A stretch of 64,000 bases of DNA, from positions 186,001 to 250,000 of the forward strand of contig JACKPA010000003.1 of NCBI GenBank assembly GCA_024233865.1. Direction: 5' to 3'. The position numbers and the translations under genes were made by a program. Below are positions 1 to 9,179 of this stretch, in pieces. Source of the DNA: Leptospiraceae bacterium. GTDB lineage: Bacteria > Spirochaetota > Leptospiria > Leptospirales > Leptospiraceae. How positions within the stretch are numbered: position 1 is the stretch's first letter; each line of letters starts with the position of its first letter. The notes beneath the pieces were generated by a model. That model was not told the origin of the DNA. It did not search any database and saw only the letters and a list, made by a program, of their open reading frames with translations.

Positions 1-390
1 AACAACTGCAAAACCAAAAAAATACTGAAATCCATTTCCTTCTAGATGCGAACTTGCCAATGCCATTCCTTCCAATAAATCATGTAAAGAAAGCCCTAAA
101 ACGATAAAAAATAAAGATAATTTGTTTAAATAGAATTGATTTTTGTTTTGGTGGTTTTCATGAGTTTTTAAAAATTGTGGAAGAAATAAACCTAAAAAAG
201 CCAAAGGAAAAACTTTCCACCCGGTTTGGATAAACAATTCAGGCAATAAAAAAGCAAAAAGTAAACCAACCAAAGTGGTTAAAATATAACCATCTAAAAA
301 CAAAACCCATTTTTCATTTTTTTTTATAAAAGACTGGAATATAGGACCAACTAAAAAGCTTAGAAGAGATATAATCAAAAGGGTTAGCAA
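1..390 (-). CDS. ZIP-family metal transporter, 3' end cut by window edge
   Basis: An open frame runs on the minus strand from a TTG at 390 to the window edge (130 codons, no stop). The product is strongly hydrophobic with several membrane segments, and contains LHDLLEGMALA near the cut end, which resembles the metal-binding helix IV of ZIP zinc/iron permeases (His-x-x-x-Glu-Gly). The TTG start is chosen because an in-frame TGA lies two codons upstream and a GAGAG-like ribosome site precedes it. It is divergent from the RHS gene. The family is inferred from this one motif and the hydrophobicity; substrate is unknown. Confidence 0.6.
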   Translation of the reverse strand, partial: MLTLLIISLLSFLVGPIFQSFIKKNEKWVLFLDGYILTTLVGLLFAFLLPELFIQTGWKVFPLAFLGLFLPQFLKTHENHQNKNQFYLNKLSLFFIVLGLSLHDLLEGMALASSHLEGNGFQYFFGFAVV

Positions 391-617
391 GTTTCACTCT
401 CGAACATTGTAATTTTTTATAACAATGCCAAATTTTCATAATGCAACTAGATTGCAATTAGTAAATATAGTTGTTGGTAAATATTATCTATACGACAATA
501 AAACACAAGTTGACAACTTTTTTCTAAACAAATTCAAAAAATTTAAAAACCTACTTGCAAATTTAATTTTGTTTTCCTTATTTGGTTGTTCAAGAAGTTA
601 TTTCAAGAAAGAAGGTT

Positions 618-3600
618 ATGGAAATTTCAAATATTTGCCCCCCCCCCCGAAATATTTACATAAAAAAGACATTAAAAACTCTTTTTGTTACGCTTTTGTC
701 TGTTTTTTTCCTTAGCGATACTATAAGCCAAGTGGAATTACCCCAATCCCTTCCGGAAATTACCGTAGACGCAAACGGAAAAGCGAACATGACAATCGAC
801 ATTGAACTACCCACATCGAACGCTTTTCAACCGAATGTTCAATTGGTTTACAACTCCAGCACACAAAACGGATTTTTTGGAGTTGGTTGGCAGATGCCAG
901 GTTTACACTTTATTTCCAGAGACGAATCTGCCGGTGTTCATTATGACTCTGATGATCGTTTTGTCAGCTCACTTGGCGGAAAGATGCAAAAGCTCACCAC
1001 CGGCAACTACCGCAACCAAGTCGAAAGTGAATCGTACAACCTTTTTGTTCCTTCGGGAACATGCGGAGTTGGTCCTTGCCAGTGGACCGTAACAGACAAA
1101 AACGGAACTAAATATTACTTTGGTCATACCGCAGATTCTCGGATTGAGACACTTAATTTGCCAACCGGAAAATCGGGTTCTGTTAAGATTTGGGTTTTGA
1201 ACAAAGTGGAAGACGCTAACGGAAATTATTACACCATATCTTACACCAAAGACGCTTCCGGTTTTTATTATCCGAAAACAATTAGTTATAGCGACAAAAC
1301 CATTGAATTTACGCTTTCAACACGTACCGATACTAATATTGAATACGCAGAGAACATAAACTTAGGAATGAATAAAATCATAACCGGTATCAAAGTGACA
1401 TCCGCCAGTGAAACGTTTCGAGACTATACCCTTCACTATGAAACTGGCAGTTCCAAAAGAAGTAAACTTTCCAAAGTAACACTAGCAGGTTACAAAGACT
1501 TATCTTTGAGCTATACCGAAACGGTCAAAACCTTAACAAAATTAGGTAACGTTTCCTCCTCTATCCAATTGGACTACAGGGTTCCTTTTTATAACCAAGC
1601 AAAATGTGATGAGATAAAGTCTTATTGTGATTGCAGTGCCTCTTCTGCTTGTAGGACAGCCGCAGCCAAACAAGGTAAAGACGTTCAGGAAGAATGTGCG
1701 GAAGGTGTTGCACTTATGGGAGACTATTGCATTTTGGGGATGCAGATAGGTCCTATGATCTTTATGGATGACGTAGACAAGGATGGAAAAACAGACCTCA
1801 TCAAAATTGCAGGTGGCAAGAATGACAATCACATATATGTAGCCAAGATTACGGAAAGCGAATACCAAGAATTCCCGGCTTCTCCGGGATGGCAACTACG
1901 AATCAATTCCTTTGTATCTACTGCTGACATTGACGGTGATGGTAAAAAGGAACTATGGATTGCAGAAGAGAATGGCAAGACCTTAAAAATTGTAAAGCCT
2001 TCTAACTACGTATTCAACCAAGTTTCGGACACCGGACTTGTAATTGACAATATCGGATACGATCCTAACAACATGAAGTTGACTTCCAACAACTTCGCCA
2101 TTGACATGAACGCTGATGGTAGGACAGACTTCGTAATGGTCTATGACTCTCCTTCGGAAAACAAAACTCGTTTCAAAATCTATCTTTCCAACGGTACGGG
2201 TTTTGGCTCGAATCCCATTCAAATAGAGGTGAGTTATGCGGATAGCGAAAATAGTTTACGATTTTTGTCTGACATAGACTCCGACCGAAAACCCGAATGG
2301 GTAACCATAAACAAAAACAGTCTTGATAAAATGGTTGTGCATCGAATTGACATAACCACCTCTACAAGTTCATCTTCCGAGTATCCCTTTGCTCTTGGCT
2401 CTACAAATTATAAAAACGTCTCTTTCGCTGACGTGAACGGAGACGGGAAGGTTGACTTATTGGCAGTTTTGGAAAGTGGAGATGTGAGTGTTTGTCTGTT
2501 TACGGGAGACGGTTTTACCGGGGCGAATACCTCATCTTTGAATCCCAAGCCACAGTTTTTAAAGGCTGATAACAGCAACACCTTTGTCGAAGAACAAAAC
2601 ACAAAAGTTTTTGCTGACATCAACGGTGACAGGAAGGCTGACCTTATTACTTTCAATGGCTCCAATATCTATGTTAGCTATTCCAGCGGAAACGGTTTCC
2701 CTCAGTATGACATGAGCAAAGAGGCAAAGGGACTTTTTCAACTGGCAGACATTAACTCTGACGGTAAAGTTGACATAGTAGCTCTTGGACTCAAAGAAGT
2801 TGTGAAGAAAACACCTTTTTTGTTCACCTTAGATGGATTCTTTGTGGAGTCAATGGACATAAACGAATATGAGCCTGTAGCGAGCTTAGAAATCTTATTT
2901 AGTGACAAAGAAACGGAAGACTTGGTAGAAAGAGTCACCACGAATGACGGGAAAGAAACCAAGATTAACTATGAATTCAACCGAGACGTAGCGGGAGCAG
3001 TGCAAACGGATTCGGGAACTTATCCGAACTTACCGAATTTATCCGGTGATTACTTGGTGACAAGTGTAGAGACAAATCCGGGTGACGGTCTGCCAAGTAC
3101 AAAAGAGACCTACCAATACAGTGATTCCAAAGTTCATATTGGAAATAACGATGAAATGGGAAGTTTGGGATTCAAGACGATCAACAAAATAGATTCTCTT
3201 GTCACCCAATCAGGTGAAAAAGTTATTTCCATCGAGACAATGGAGTTTGATCAAAGTTCTATTATTGGTTTTGGAGAACCTGTTAAAATAACGGAAAAAG
3301 ATTCCGAAGGAAAAATCATTTCGGTAACAACCAGTCAATACGAAACGGCTTCGACACCCTACAATACAAAAATACATCGCTTGCAACAAGAAACCGAATC
3401 TGTTTATGAAAACGGAAATCATTCTTTTGACAAAAAGAGGGAATTTGTATACGATACCAATGGAAACATTACTAAGCAAAAAACCACCATTGGTGATAAC
3501 GTAGTAGAAGTTGACAAATCGTATACTTCCAATAATTCTATAAGCTCATTCACACAAAAGGTGAATGGTGAAACTGTTGCGAATAGGACACTAAGCTATA

Positions 3601-6600
3601 ACGGCTACAAAATTGAGTCTGTTTCCGAAGAAGTAGAGTCAGGAAAATGGGCAACCTACAAATTCCAAACCAACACCAAAGGCGAAATTACCTCCGTAAC
3701 AGACCCGCTTTCCAGAACATACTCAATTGCTTACAATGGAAATTCTCAACCGATCTCATTGGAAAACCCTGTCGGACAAAAAATTGAGTTGGAATATTCT
3801 CCAAGCGGAAAAGTTATCAAAAAAACGGATATAAATGGTAATGTTACAGAGACGGAATATGACCCGTATGAAAGAGTTAGCTTGGTGAAATATCCAGGTG
3901 AGGCTGATTGGAGTGAAAAGTACGTCTACTACGACTCTGATCTTCAGAACAGGTGTATAGAAAAACGAAATCGAATCAAAGAAGATACAAGTGGTCTTAG
4001 TCTGTTTCCGATTTCTCTTATCGGTAGTCAAGACAAGTATACTTGGACAAAAAGTTGTTATGACCCAGAAGGCAATCAAACCGTGCAAGAAGGCTCTACC
4101 CAAGACGGAAAAACTTACAAACAAACTTTTGAATACAACTCCAATGGATTCCTTTCTCGAAAATCAGACCCGTTCATTCCCGACGAAGAAACTCCTGTCT
4201 ATACCGAATTTGAATACAATTCGAATAACACCATGAAAAAGTTTACAGACCCTATCGGAGGAGTCACTAACTTGAAATACAACCGAATGGGTAAAGTTCT
4301 GTCTTATTCTTCCGAAGATTCCGGAACAACTACTCTCGGATACAATTTGGCAGGAGAATTGACTTCTCTAAAAGACTCTCGTGGTAAAACGATTTCTTAT
4401 TCCAGGGATTTGTTAGGCAGGCTCACAAAAGTTCAAACGGAGGAAGAAAGCATTTCTTACGTTTATGATGGAGATGCTGCAAATGCAAAAGGGAAAGTAA
4501 CTTTAGTAGAAGACGGAACGGGAAAAACGGAATTCGTATACGATAGTTCGGGAAACGTAAAACAAAGAATCAGAACCTTTGACGATTTCAAGCTCAAGTT
4601 TGAATACAAATATGATTCATTGGGTAGAATTGTTCACAGAATTTATCCCGATGGTACGATAGTTTCTTATTTTTATGATGATTTCAATCTAAAAGAAATC
4701 AAAATGAGCACAAAAGACGGGAAACTAAAGAACCAAAAAATTTTGGAATATCAGCACCTAACCTCTGAGAACAAACTTAAGAAAGTATATGGCAACGGAG
4801 TTGTAACAGAGATGGCAATTGACCCTATTCAAAAAAGGTTAAAAAGCTACAAAACCACAACGGCAATCCGTAAAGCCATAGAGGAAAACAAAGAATATAA
4901 ATACGATTCTTTTGGAAATATCACCGATATTCTTAATTGGGTAAACTCCGGCAAAAGCCAGAAATTTGACTATGATGAGTTAAACAGGCTTGTAAAGGCA
5001 AAAGGAGCTTATGGGGAAAAAGAATATACCTATACATCTAATGGAAATCTAACTCAAAAAGGAGACTTGACTCTAATGTATGAAAATACGAACCATCCAA
5101 ACGCTGTGAGCAAGGTAATTTCACCCGTCACAAGTTGGGATTATGAGTACGACAATGCGGGTTATGTCACAAATATAAGTGGTGATTCTTATGAACACGA
5201 CACTTTGGGAAGACTGACTTCCGTAAAAACTAGTTACGGTGAAGAATTTAACTATTTTTATAACTTTGAAAACAGGAGAGTAAAAAAAGTGAACAGACTA
5301 AAAGGTATCACAACCTACTATTTTGACGACGGGTTGTATGAAATTCAAATCAATCCTGGGAAGGCGAGCTACTACACCTTGTATGTAAAAAACGGAGATG
5401 AGATGGTGTGTCAGTGGACACGAACAGACGCAGCACTGGAAAGGGCAGATGCAACTTCTTTTATTTTACAGGATAGTGTTATTCACCCTTCGACTGTAAT
5501 CAAGCTAACACTAATCTTTTTATCAACCCTTTTATTTGGTCTTGCATTTTTTAAATACGCTACAACATATTCTTGGTATTCGAGAGTATTGGTACTTTCT
5601 TGTGCTTTGCTTGTCATTATAACTTGTGCAAAAAAGGACGAAGGACTTCCTTTTTATGCCCTTGCATCCGTAAGCGGAATAGGAATAGATACACCTTCCG
5701 TTAATAGTGAAGACGCTGGAAGTCAAAACGGTTATACAGGTTATTCCAGTTATCCGGGAACACCGGTAGAAGGTTTTTACTTCTTCCACACCGACCACCT
5801 GGACTCGGTGAGCATGATCACAAGTGCAAAAGGTGAAATGGTAGCTGGTGTAGACATAGACTCAGGAAAAAGCGTTATATCCTACCGTCCTTACGGTGAA
5901 ATCGACAGAACCAACTCAGGAGGTCCGGATATATTCCGCTATAAATACACTGGTCAGGAAGAGGACAGGGAAACCGGACTCTACTATTACAAAGCACGCT
6001 ACTATGACCCAAAAATAGGTCGTTTCCTCGAACCAGATACGGAAGTCGATATGTCAGCTCTGTTTGGAATGAATCCGTATATGTACGTGGACGGAAATCC
6101 GGTTATCTACAATGACCCAACAGGACATGGCAAAACAAAAAATGCATTACGATGGGGATTGGATCAGTTTGTAAAACTTAAAACAAATGAGTTTATCACA
6201 AGCTTTTTAGGTAGTCCTGCTGACAATCCATTAGGCGGACTATTACTCAACAAATACATGAATAAATTTATGCATAAAAGAAAATCCAATTCGTATGCCA
6301 AATCGTCACTTGGTCAATTGGTAGGCTGGTTAGACCCAATAACATTGGGATGGGGAACATACGGATTTACTGGTGCCATAGCTGCCGTAACAGGAACAAT
6401 CATCAGTAGATTGCAAGGTAATCCAGCTAAAATTTACTGGGTAAAAGAAGGAGGATTTGTGGCTACATACAACCCGTTTGTAAAAAAAGGAACTGCTGTC
6501 ACCTATGGAAGGTTTGCTTTAGTTTCCGACGATGACCCGGCAACCATCCGACACGAAAGAGCACACATAGAACAATACAGCCAATGGGGCGATTTGAAAT

Positions 6601-6887
6601 ACTACGGACTACTAGGTCAGAGTGTATGGCATGGGCCAACTAGTAATAGAACTCTGGCTGCGGAATACGATGCCGACTTACGAGCTGGAACCTTTGCTTA
6701 TGATAGGGAACAAAATAATTTAGGGGTGAGTGCAGATGCATTAAATTTATTGTATCTTTTCATATCCCAAGAAAATAGAAATAATTTATATGATGGTAAT
6801 TCAAAAAATGATTACCTGATACAGAAAAATAATGATTCTTTCAATTACCTCCTTCTATTAGATTCTTTAGGTTATATACCTTATTGA
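618..6887 (+). CDS. Giant SpvB/FG-GAP/RHS-repeat surface protein with metalloprotease-like tip
   Basis: About 2,089 residues. After a short Pro-containing prefix comes a signal-peptide-like segment (residues 16-36), then an SpvB-type domain (about 40-330; GFFGVGWQMPGL), a run of FG-GAP/VCBS calcium-type motifs such as DVNGDGKVD and DINSDGKVD (about 380-740), many YD/RHS repeats (about 800-1620), a hydrophobic hairpin (about 1624-1674), the RHS-associated core (about 1755-1836; YKYTGQEEDRETGLYYYKAR, GRFLEPD, NPVIYNDPTGHG), and a unique tip. The tip carries HERAH (His1979) followed by EYDAD (Glu2016), a zincin-like HExxH plus third-ligand arrangement. The layout resembles Tc/RHS polymorphic toxins that shield a C-terminal effector. 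The ATG at 618 is preferred; an in-frame TTG at 582 is possible. Secretion and target are unknown. Confidence 0.85.
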   Translation: MEISNICPPPRNIYIKKTLKTLFVTLLSVFFLSDTISQVELPQSLPEITVDANGKANMTIDIELPTSNAFQPNVQLVYNSSTQNGFFGVGWQMPGLHFISRDESAGVHYDSDDRFVSSLGGKMQKLTTGNYRNQVESESYNLFVPSGTCGVGPCQWTVTDKNGTKYYFGHTADSRIETLNLPTGKSGSVKIWVLNKVEDANGNYYTISYTKDASGFYYPKTISYSDKTIEFTLSTRTDTNIEYAENINLGMNKIITGIKVTSASETFRDYTLHYETGSSKRSKLSKVTLAGYKDLSLSYTETVKTLTKLGNVSSSIQLDYRVPFYNQAKCDEIKSYCDCSASSACRTAAAKQGKDVQEECAEGVALMGDYCILGMQIGPMIFMDDVDKDGKTDLIKIAGGKNDNHIYVAKITESEYQEFPASPGWQLRINSFVSTADIDGDGKKELWIAEENGKTLKIVKPSNYVFNQVSDTGLVIDNIGYDPNNMKLTSNNFAIDMNADGRTDFVMVYDSPSENKTRFKIYLSNGTGFGSNPIQIEVSYADSENSLRFLSDIDSDRKPEWVTINKNSLDKMVVHRIDITTSTSSSSEYPFALGSTNYKNVSFADVNGDGKVDLLAVLESGDVSVCLFTGDGFTGANTSSLNPKPQFLKADNSNTFVEEQNTKVFADINGDRKADLITFNGSNIYVSYSSGNGFPQYDMSKEAKGLFQLADINSDGKVDIVALGLKEVVKKTPFLFTLDGFFVESMDINEYEPVASLEILFSDKETEDLVERVTTNDGKETKINYEFNRDVAGAVQTDSGTYPNLPNLSGDYLVTSVETNPGDGLPSTKETYQYSDSKVHIGNNDEMGSLGFKTINKIDSLVTQSGEKVISIETMEFDQSSIIGFGEPVKITEKDSEGKIISVTTSQYETASTPYNTKIHRLQQETESVYENGNHSFDKKREFVYDTNGNITKQKTTIGDNVVEVDKSYTSNNSISSFTQKVNGETVANRTLSYNGYKIESVSEEVESGKWATYKFQTNTKGEITSVTDPLSRTYSIAYNGNSQPISLENPVGQKIELEYSPSGKVIKKTDINGNVTETEYDPYERVSLVKYPGEADWSEKYVYYDSDLQNRCIEKRNRIKEDTSGLSLFPISLIGSQDKYTWTKSCYDPEGNQTVQEGSTQDGKTYKQTFEYNSNGFLSRKSDPFIPDEETPVYTEFEYNSNNTMKKFTDPIGGVTNLKYNRMGKVLSYSSEDSGTTTLGYNLAGELTSLKDSRGKTISYSRDLLGRLTKVQTEEESISYVYDGDAANAKGKVTLVEDGTGKTEFVYDSSGNVKQRIRTFDDFKLKFEYKYDSLGRIVHRIYPDGTIVSYFYDDFNLKEIKMSTKDGKLKNQKILEYQHLTSENKLKKVYGNGVVTEMAIDPIQKRLKSYKTTTAIRKAIEENKEYKYDSFGNITDILNWVNSGKSQKFDYDELNRLVKAKGAYGEKEYTYTSNGNLTQKGDLTLMYENTNHPNAVSKVISPVTSWDYEYDNAGYVTNISGDSYEHDTLGRLTSVKTSYGEEFNYFYNFENRRVKKVNRLKGITTYYFDDGLYEIQINPGKASYYTLYVKNGDEMVCQWTRTDAALERADATSFILQDSVIHPSTVIKLTLIFLSTLLFGLAFFKYATTYSWYSRVLVLSCALLVIITCAKKDEGLPFYALASVSGIGIDTPSVNSEDAGSQNGYTGYSSYPGTPVEGFYFFHTDHLDSVSMITSAKGEMVAGVDIDSGKSVISYRPYGEIDRTNSGGPDIFRYKYTGQEEDRETGLYYYKARYYDPKIGRFLEPDTEVDMSALFGMNPYMYVDGNPVIYNDPTGHGKTKNALRWGLDQFVKLKTNEFITSFLGSPADNPLGGLLLNKYMNKFMHKRKSNSYAKSSLGQLVGWLDPITLGWGTYGFTGAIAAVTGTIISRLQGNPAKIYWVKEGGFVATYNPFVKKGTAVTYGRFALVSDDDPATIRHERAHIEQYSQWGDLKYYGLLGQSVWHGPTSNRTLAAEYDADLRAGTFAYDREQNNLGVSADALNLLYLFISQENRNNLYDGNSKNDYLIQKNNDSFNYLLLLDSLGYIPY
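638..648. repeat. Homopolymeric C tract (11 C)
   Basis: Eleven consecutive C residues lie seven codons after the ATG at 618 of the RHS gene and just before its signal peptide. In the present length the tract reads as part of a Cys-Pro-Pro-Pro-Arg stretch. Tracts of this length are prone to slipped-strand changes, so the gene may be translationally phase-variable. A separate open frame starting at 425 passes through the same tract in another frame and ends at 715; a loss of one C or gain of two would join it to the RHS frame. Confidence 0.85.
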
Positions 6888-6919
6888 AATACTTTTCTTG
6901 AGATAAAGAGAGGTTTACT

Positions 6920-7177
6920 GTGAAAAAAATATTAATAATTTTCTTATTTTTACTGTTTAATTGTTTTACTCCACCACCTACTACTACAAGACAAGAATGT
7001 ATTCGAATTCTATCAGTTACATTTTTATTGCTTCAAGGAATAAGTAATTATTATGTTGAAGGTGATGCTATGTTTATACTGACTAATAACGAACGTTATC
7101 GTGATTGTATAAAAAATATTGGTGCTGGAAGATCGATGTTAAACATGGAGAATAAAAATGTTCAAAATAATCAATAA
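6920..7177 (+). CDS. Small lipoprotein downstream of RHS tip
   Basis: An 85-residue protein starting with GTG behind an AGAGAGG ribosome site. The N-terminus has a Lys-Lys start, a hydrophobic core and the lipobox LFNC at about residue 15, so it is probably a lipoprotein. The rest has two further Cys residues and no family I recognise. It lies 32 bases after the RHS stop and overlaps the next gene by 20 bases, so the three are probably co-transcribed. The position matches where immunity genes of RHS tips usually lie, but that role is inference. Confidence 0.65.
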   Translation: MKKILIIFLFLLFNCFTPPPTTTRQECIRILSVTFLLLQGISNYYVEGDAMFILTNNERYRDCIKNIGAGRSMLNMENKNVQNNQ

Positions 7178-7490
7178 GTTACTAATATTTCTATTTTCCA
7201 TTTTATTTAACTGTTGCTCTTTACCCATCCCAATGTCACAAAAAGAAGCGTGTTACAATGATTTGGAAATAGAAACGGACAGAAGTTATTTTTGTTCATC
7301 AGTGTATGTTTATCAATCTTGGCTTGGAAATAATATCGGAAACTTAGATAGCCAAACCATAAGTGATGTAAACTCTTTAATTAACGTGACGTTGCTTGAG
7401 TGTTTAAGAGAAGTTCGGAAAGAATTAAAATGTAAAAAAGAATCCGGTATAATGCCAACAATCTGGTTTACACCAGAACAACATCCATAA
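7158..7490 (+). CDS. Small Cys-rich lipoprotein
   Basis: A 110-residue protein with a typical lipoprotein signal (KLLIFLFSILFNCC, lipobox LFNC) and several further Cys residues, as in small exported proteins held by disulfides. It starts inside the preceding small lipoprotein gene (20-base overlap), so the two are translationally coupled. Both have similar LLFNC-type signal ends and may be distant paralogues. No known family; a role as immunity or accessory factor for the RHS protein is possible but not shown by the sequence. Confidence 0.65.
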   Translation: MFKIINKLLIFLFSILFNCCSLPIPMSQKEACYNDLEIETDRSYFCSSVYVYQSWLGNNIGNLDSQTISDVNSLINVTLLECLREVRKELKCKKESGIMPTIWFTPEQHP

Positions 7491-7512
7491 TAGAGGAGGA
7501 AAGGTTTTGAAA

Positions 7513-7611
7513 ATGCTAAGAAAATCCAATTCGTATGCCAAGTCATCACTTGGTCAATTGGTAGGCTGGTTAGACCCAATAACATTGGGATGGGGAACGT
7601 TTCAGTTTTGA
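7513..7611 (+). pseudogene. Displaced fragment of the RHS tip coding sequence
   Basis: A 32-codon frame whose residues 3-29 repeat the RHS tip (RKSNSYAKSSLGQLVGW and onward). Bases 7518-7598 match 6278-6358 inside the RHS gene at 79 of 81 positions, then the match stops abruptly. The frame ends at a TGA three codons later. Fragments of tip sequence downstream of an RHS gene are expected when tips are exchanged by recombination with downstream cassettes, so this is probably a remnant of an earlier tip or a recombination donor. It is preceded by GGAGG at 7496-7500, but a function as a peptide is unlikely. Confidence 0.75.
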
Positions 7612-7700
7612 TATCCATGGAAAATAGAATGAAGTTTATCTGAAAAACAGCTTTATATTTAGTTGTAAAAAAATGAATTTAGGTATATATATCTTTTATT

Positions 7701-9179
7701 ATGAAGTCCAAAAATTTGTTAGTGATTAGTTTGTTTTTATTTTATATATTTATTGGTGGTTGCAGTTCGTCCCAAACCAATAAAATAGTTGGCGTGGACG
7801 TTACGGGTAAAAAAGCCAAGCCTGCCACAACCAAAGAAATCGCCCCCTTATCGTATGGAAGTATTGATTCCCAAAAATCTCTATACAATGAAGGGTGGTA
7901 TATAATCCCTTCTTCTAAAAAGGCTTTGGAATTTAGCAAAAAAAGCATAACAACCAACGCCAGAACTTCTTTGGCAATGGCTCTCATAAATTCCGGTGAA
8001 CGAGCTCGCAATTATCCTGGAAAATTAGGTGAAACCATGAAAAAGGTAGATTCATGGAATAAGGAAAGTGAAGAAAGGCAAAAAGGGAATACAAAAATTA
8101 TTTATTACAAAACTCTAGAACTTTCCAAAGAAGAAGCAAAAATGTCCAAAGAACTCTTCCAAAAAGCTTATCAAAAGTTTGTATTGGGAAATCTAAGCTT
8201 ACGCCAAAGAACAGAAGATGATAGAAAAAAATTGGCAGCAGTTCCCAAAAAGTACTACCAGAATTTAAAAGGCGATTTTTCTAATCTATACACCCTAACA
8301 GACAATTACACAAAAGAGAATGAAAGCAAGATCAAGGCTGCTTGGTCGGATAGTTTTAGCAGAGGGAAAAGTGAGTTTTTAACACGATACGAAAAGTCCG
8401 GAACCTCAAGCAACTCTTTGACGGCTTTGGGACAAATATTCCGAGGTTATGCCGGTTTTTTTAAGGAGGTTGCTTTGTTACCACCCGGACAAACGGTAGC
8501 AGGAGGCGGAAAGATCATAATGGCAAATAGTGCTTTCTTATTATCAAGTGTAGCCGTATTTTCCGGTAGAACTCTTGCGGCTACCGGTCTTGCTTTTTTT
8601 TATCCCGTCAAACTAGGTTATCAAGTTATTAGTCCTACTTTGGAATCCGGATTTTTAACGGCAATGGGAATTCTATCAGCCGGCTCTACCGTACCAACCA
8701 TAATTGGCGGAACAAGCCTCGCCGCAGTGAACCAATTAACTGTTGTAGGAGGATATGCTGCCGCCCGAACAACGGGAAAGGCGGGTGGCGCTGCACTTGA
8801 CACAGGAGAAACCGTTGCCGGTATGGTTTATGATACTGTGACAGGTTTAGGGAAAACGGTTTTTTACAGTTTGCAAACAGGTGTTGTTTTGGGGTATACC
8901 GCTTTAACGGCTTTACCTGTCCATCTATTGGTTGGAGCGTCCGACGGTGTGATCTTCCTTGTTTATGATGGTCCTCGTCTTGCCATTGCAAAGGCAAAAG
9001 GAAACATAAAAGAATTAGAAGAGTTGCCACCTGGAACTGTAATTGATATAAAGGAATTAAAAAAAGAAGGAATTGATGTGGAAGTAATTACGGATGAAAA
9101 GGAAGTAATTCAAAAAGTTTTGCAAAAACAAAAAGACGATTTAAAGGAAAGTAAAGATGAAAATAATTCCAAACCATAA
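7701..9179 (+). CDS. Glycine-rich lipoprotein, paralogue 1
   Basis: A 492-residue protein with a lipoprotein signal (IFIGGCSSSQ). Residues about 100-240 are charged and helical; residues about 250-440 are a long run of Gly/Ala-rich hydrophobic segments (for example TGLAFFYPVKLGYQVISP, GGTSLAAVNQLTVVGGYAA), and the end is charged, with VIDIKELKKEG. Start and end blocks (SLYNEG; G-x-VIDI) recur in the next gene, which overlaps it by 23 bases, so the two are paralogues in one operon. The glycine-zipper-like hydrophobic part could insert in membranes. I recognise no named family. Confidence 0.75.
   Translation: MKSKNLLVISLFLFYIFIGGCSSSQTNKIVGVDVTGKKAKPATTKEIAPLSYGSIDSQKSLYNEGWYIIPSSKKALEFSKKSITTNARTSLAMALINSGERARNYPGKLGETMKKVDSWNKESEERQKGNTKIIYYKTLELSKEEAKMSKELFQKAYQKFVLGNLSLRQRTEDDRKKLAAVPKKYYQNLKGDFSNLYTLTDNYTKENESKIKAAWSDSFSRGKSEFLTRYEKSGTSSNSLTALGQIFRGYAGFFKEVALLPPGQTVAGGGKIIMANSAFLLSSVAVFSGRTLAATGLAFFYPVKLGYQVISPTLESGFLTAMGILSAGSTVPTIIGGTSLAAVNQLTVVGGYAAARTTGKAGGAALDTGETVAGMVYDTVTGLGKTVFYSLQTGVVLGYTALTALPVHLLVGASDGVIFLVYDGPRLAIAKAKGNIKELEELPPGTVIDIKELKKEGIDVEVITDEKEVIQKVLQKQKDDLKESKDENNSKP

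Noticed and set aside
425..715. 96-codon frame upstream of RHS as a separate lipoprotein gene
   Set aside because: No ribosome site and it overlaps the RHS start; kept only as part of the poly-C switch idea.
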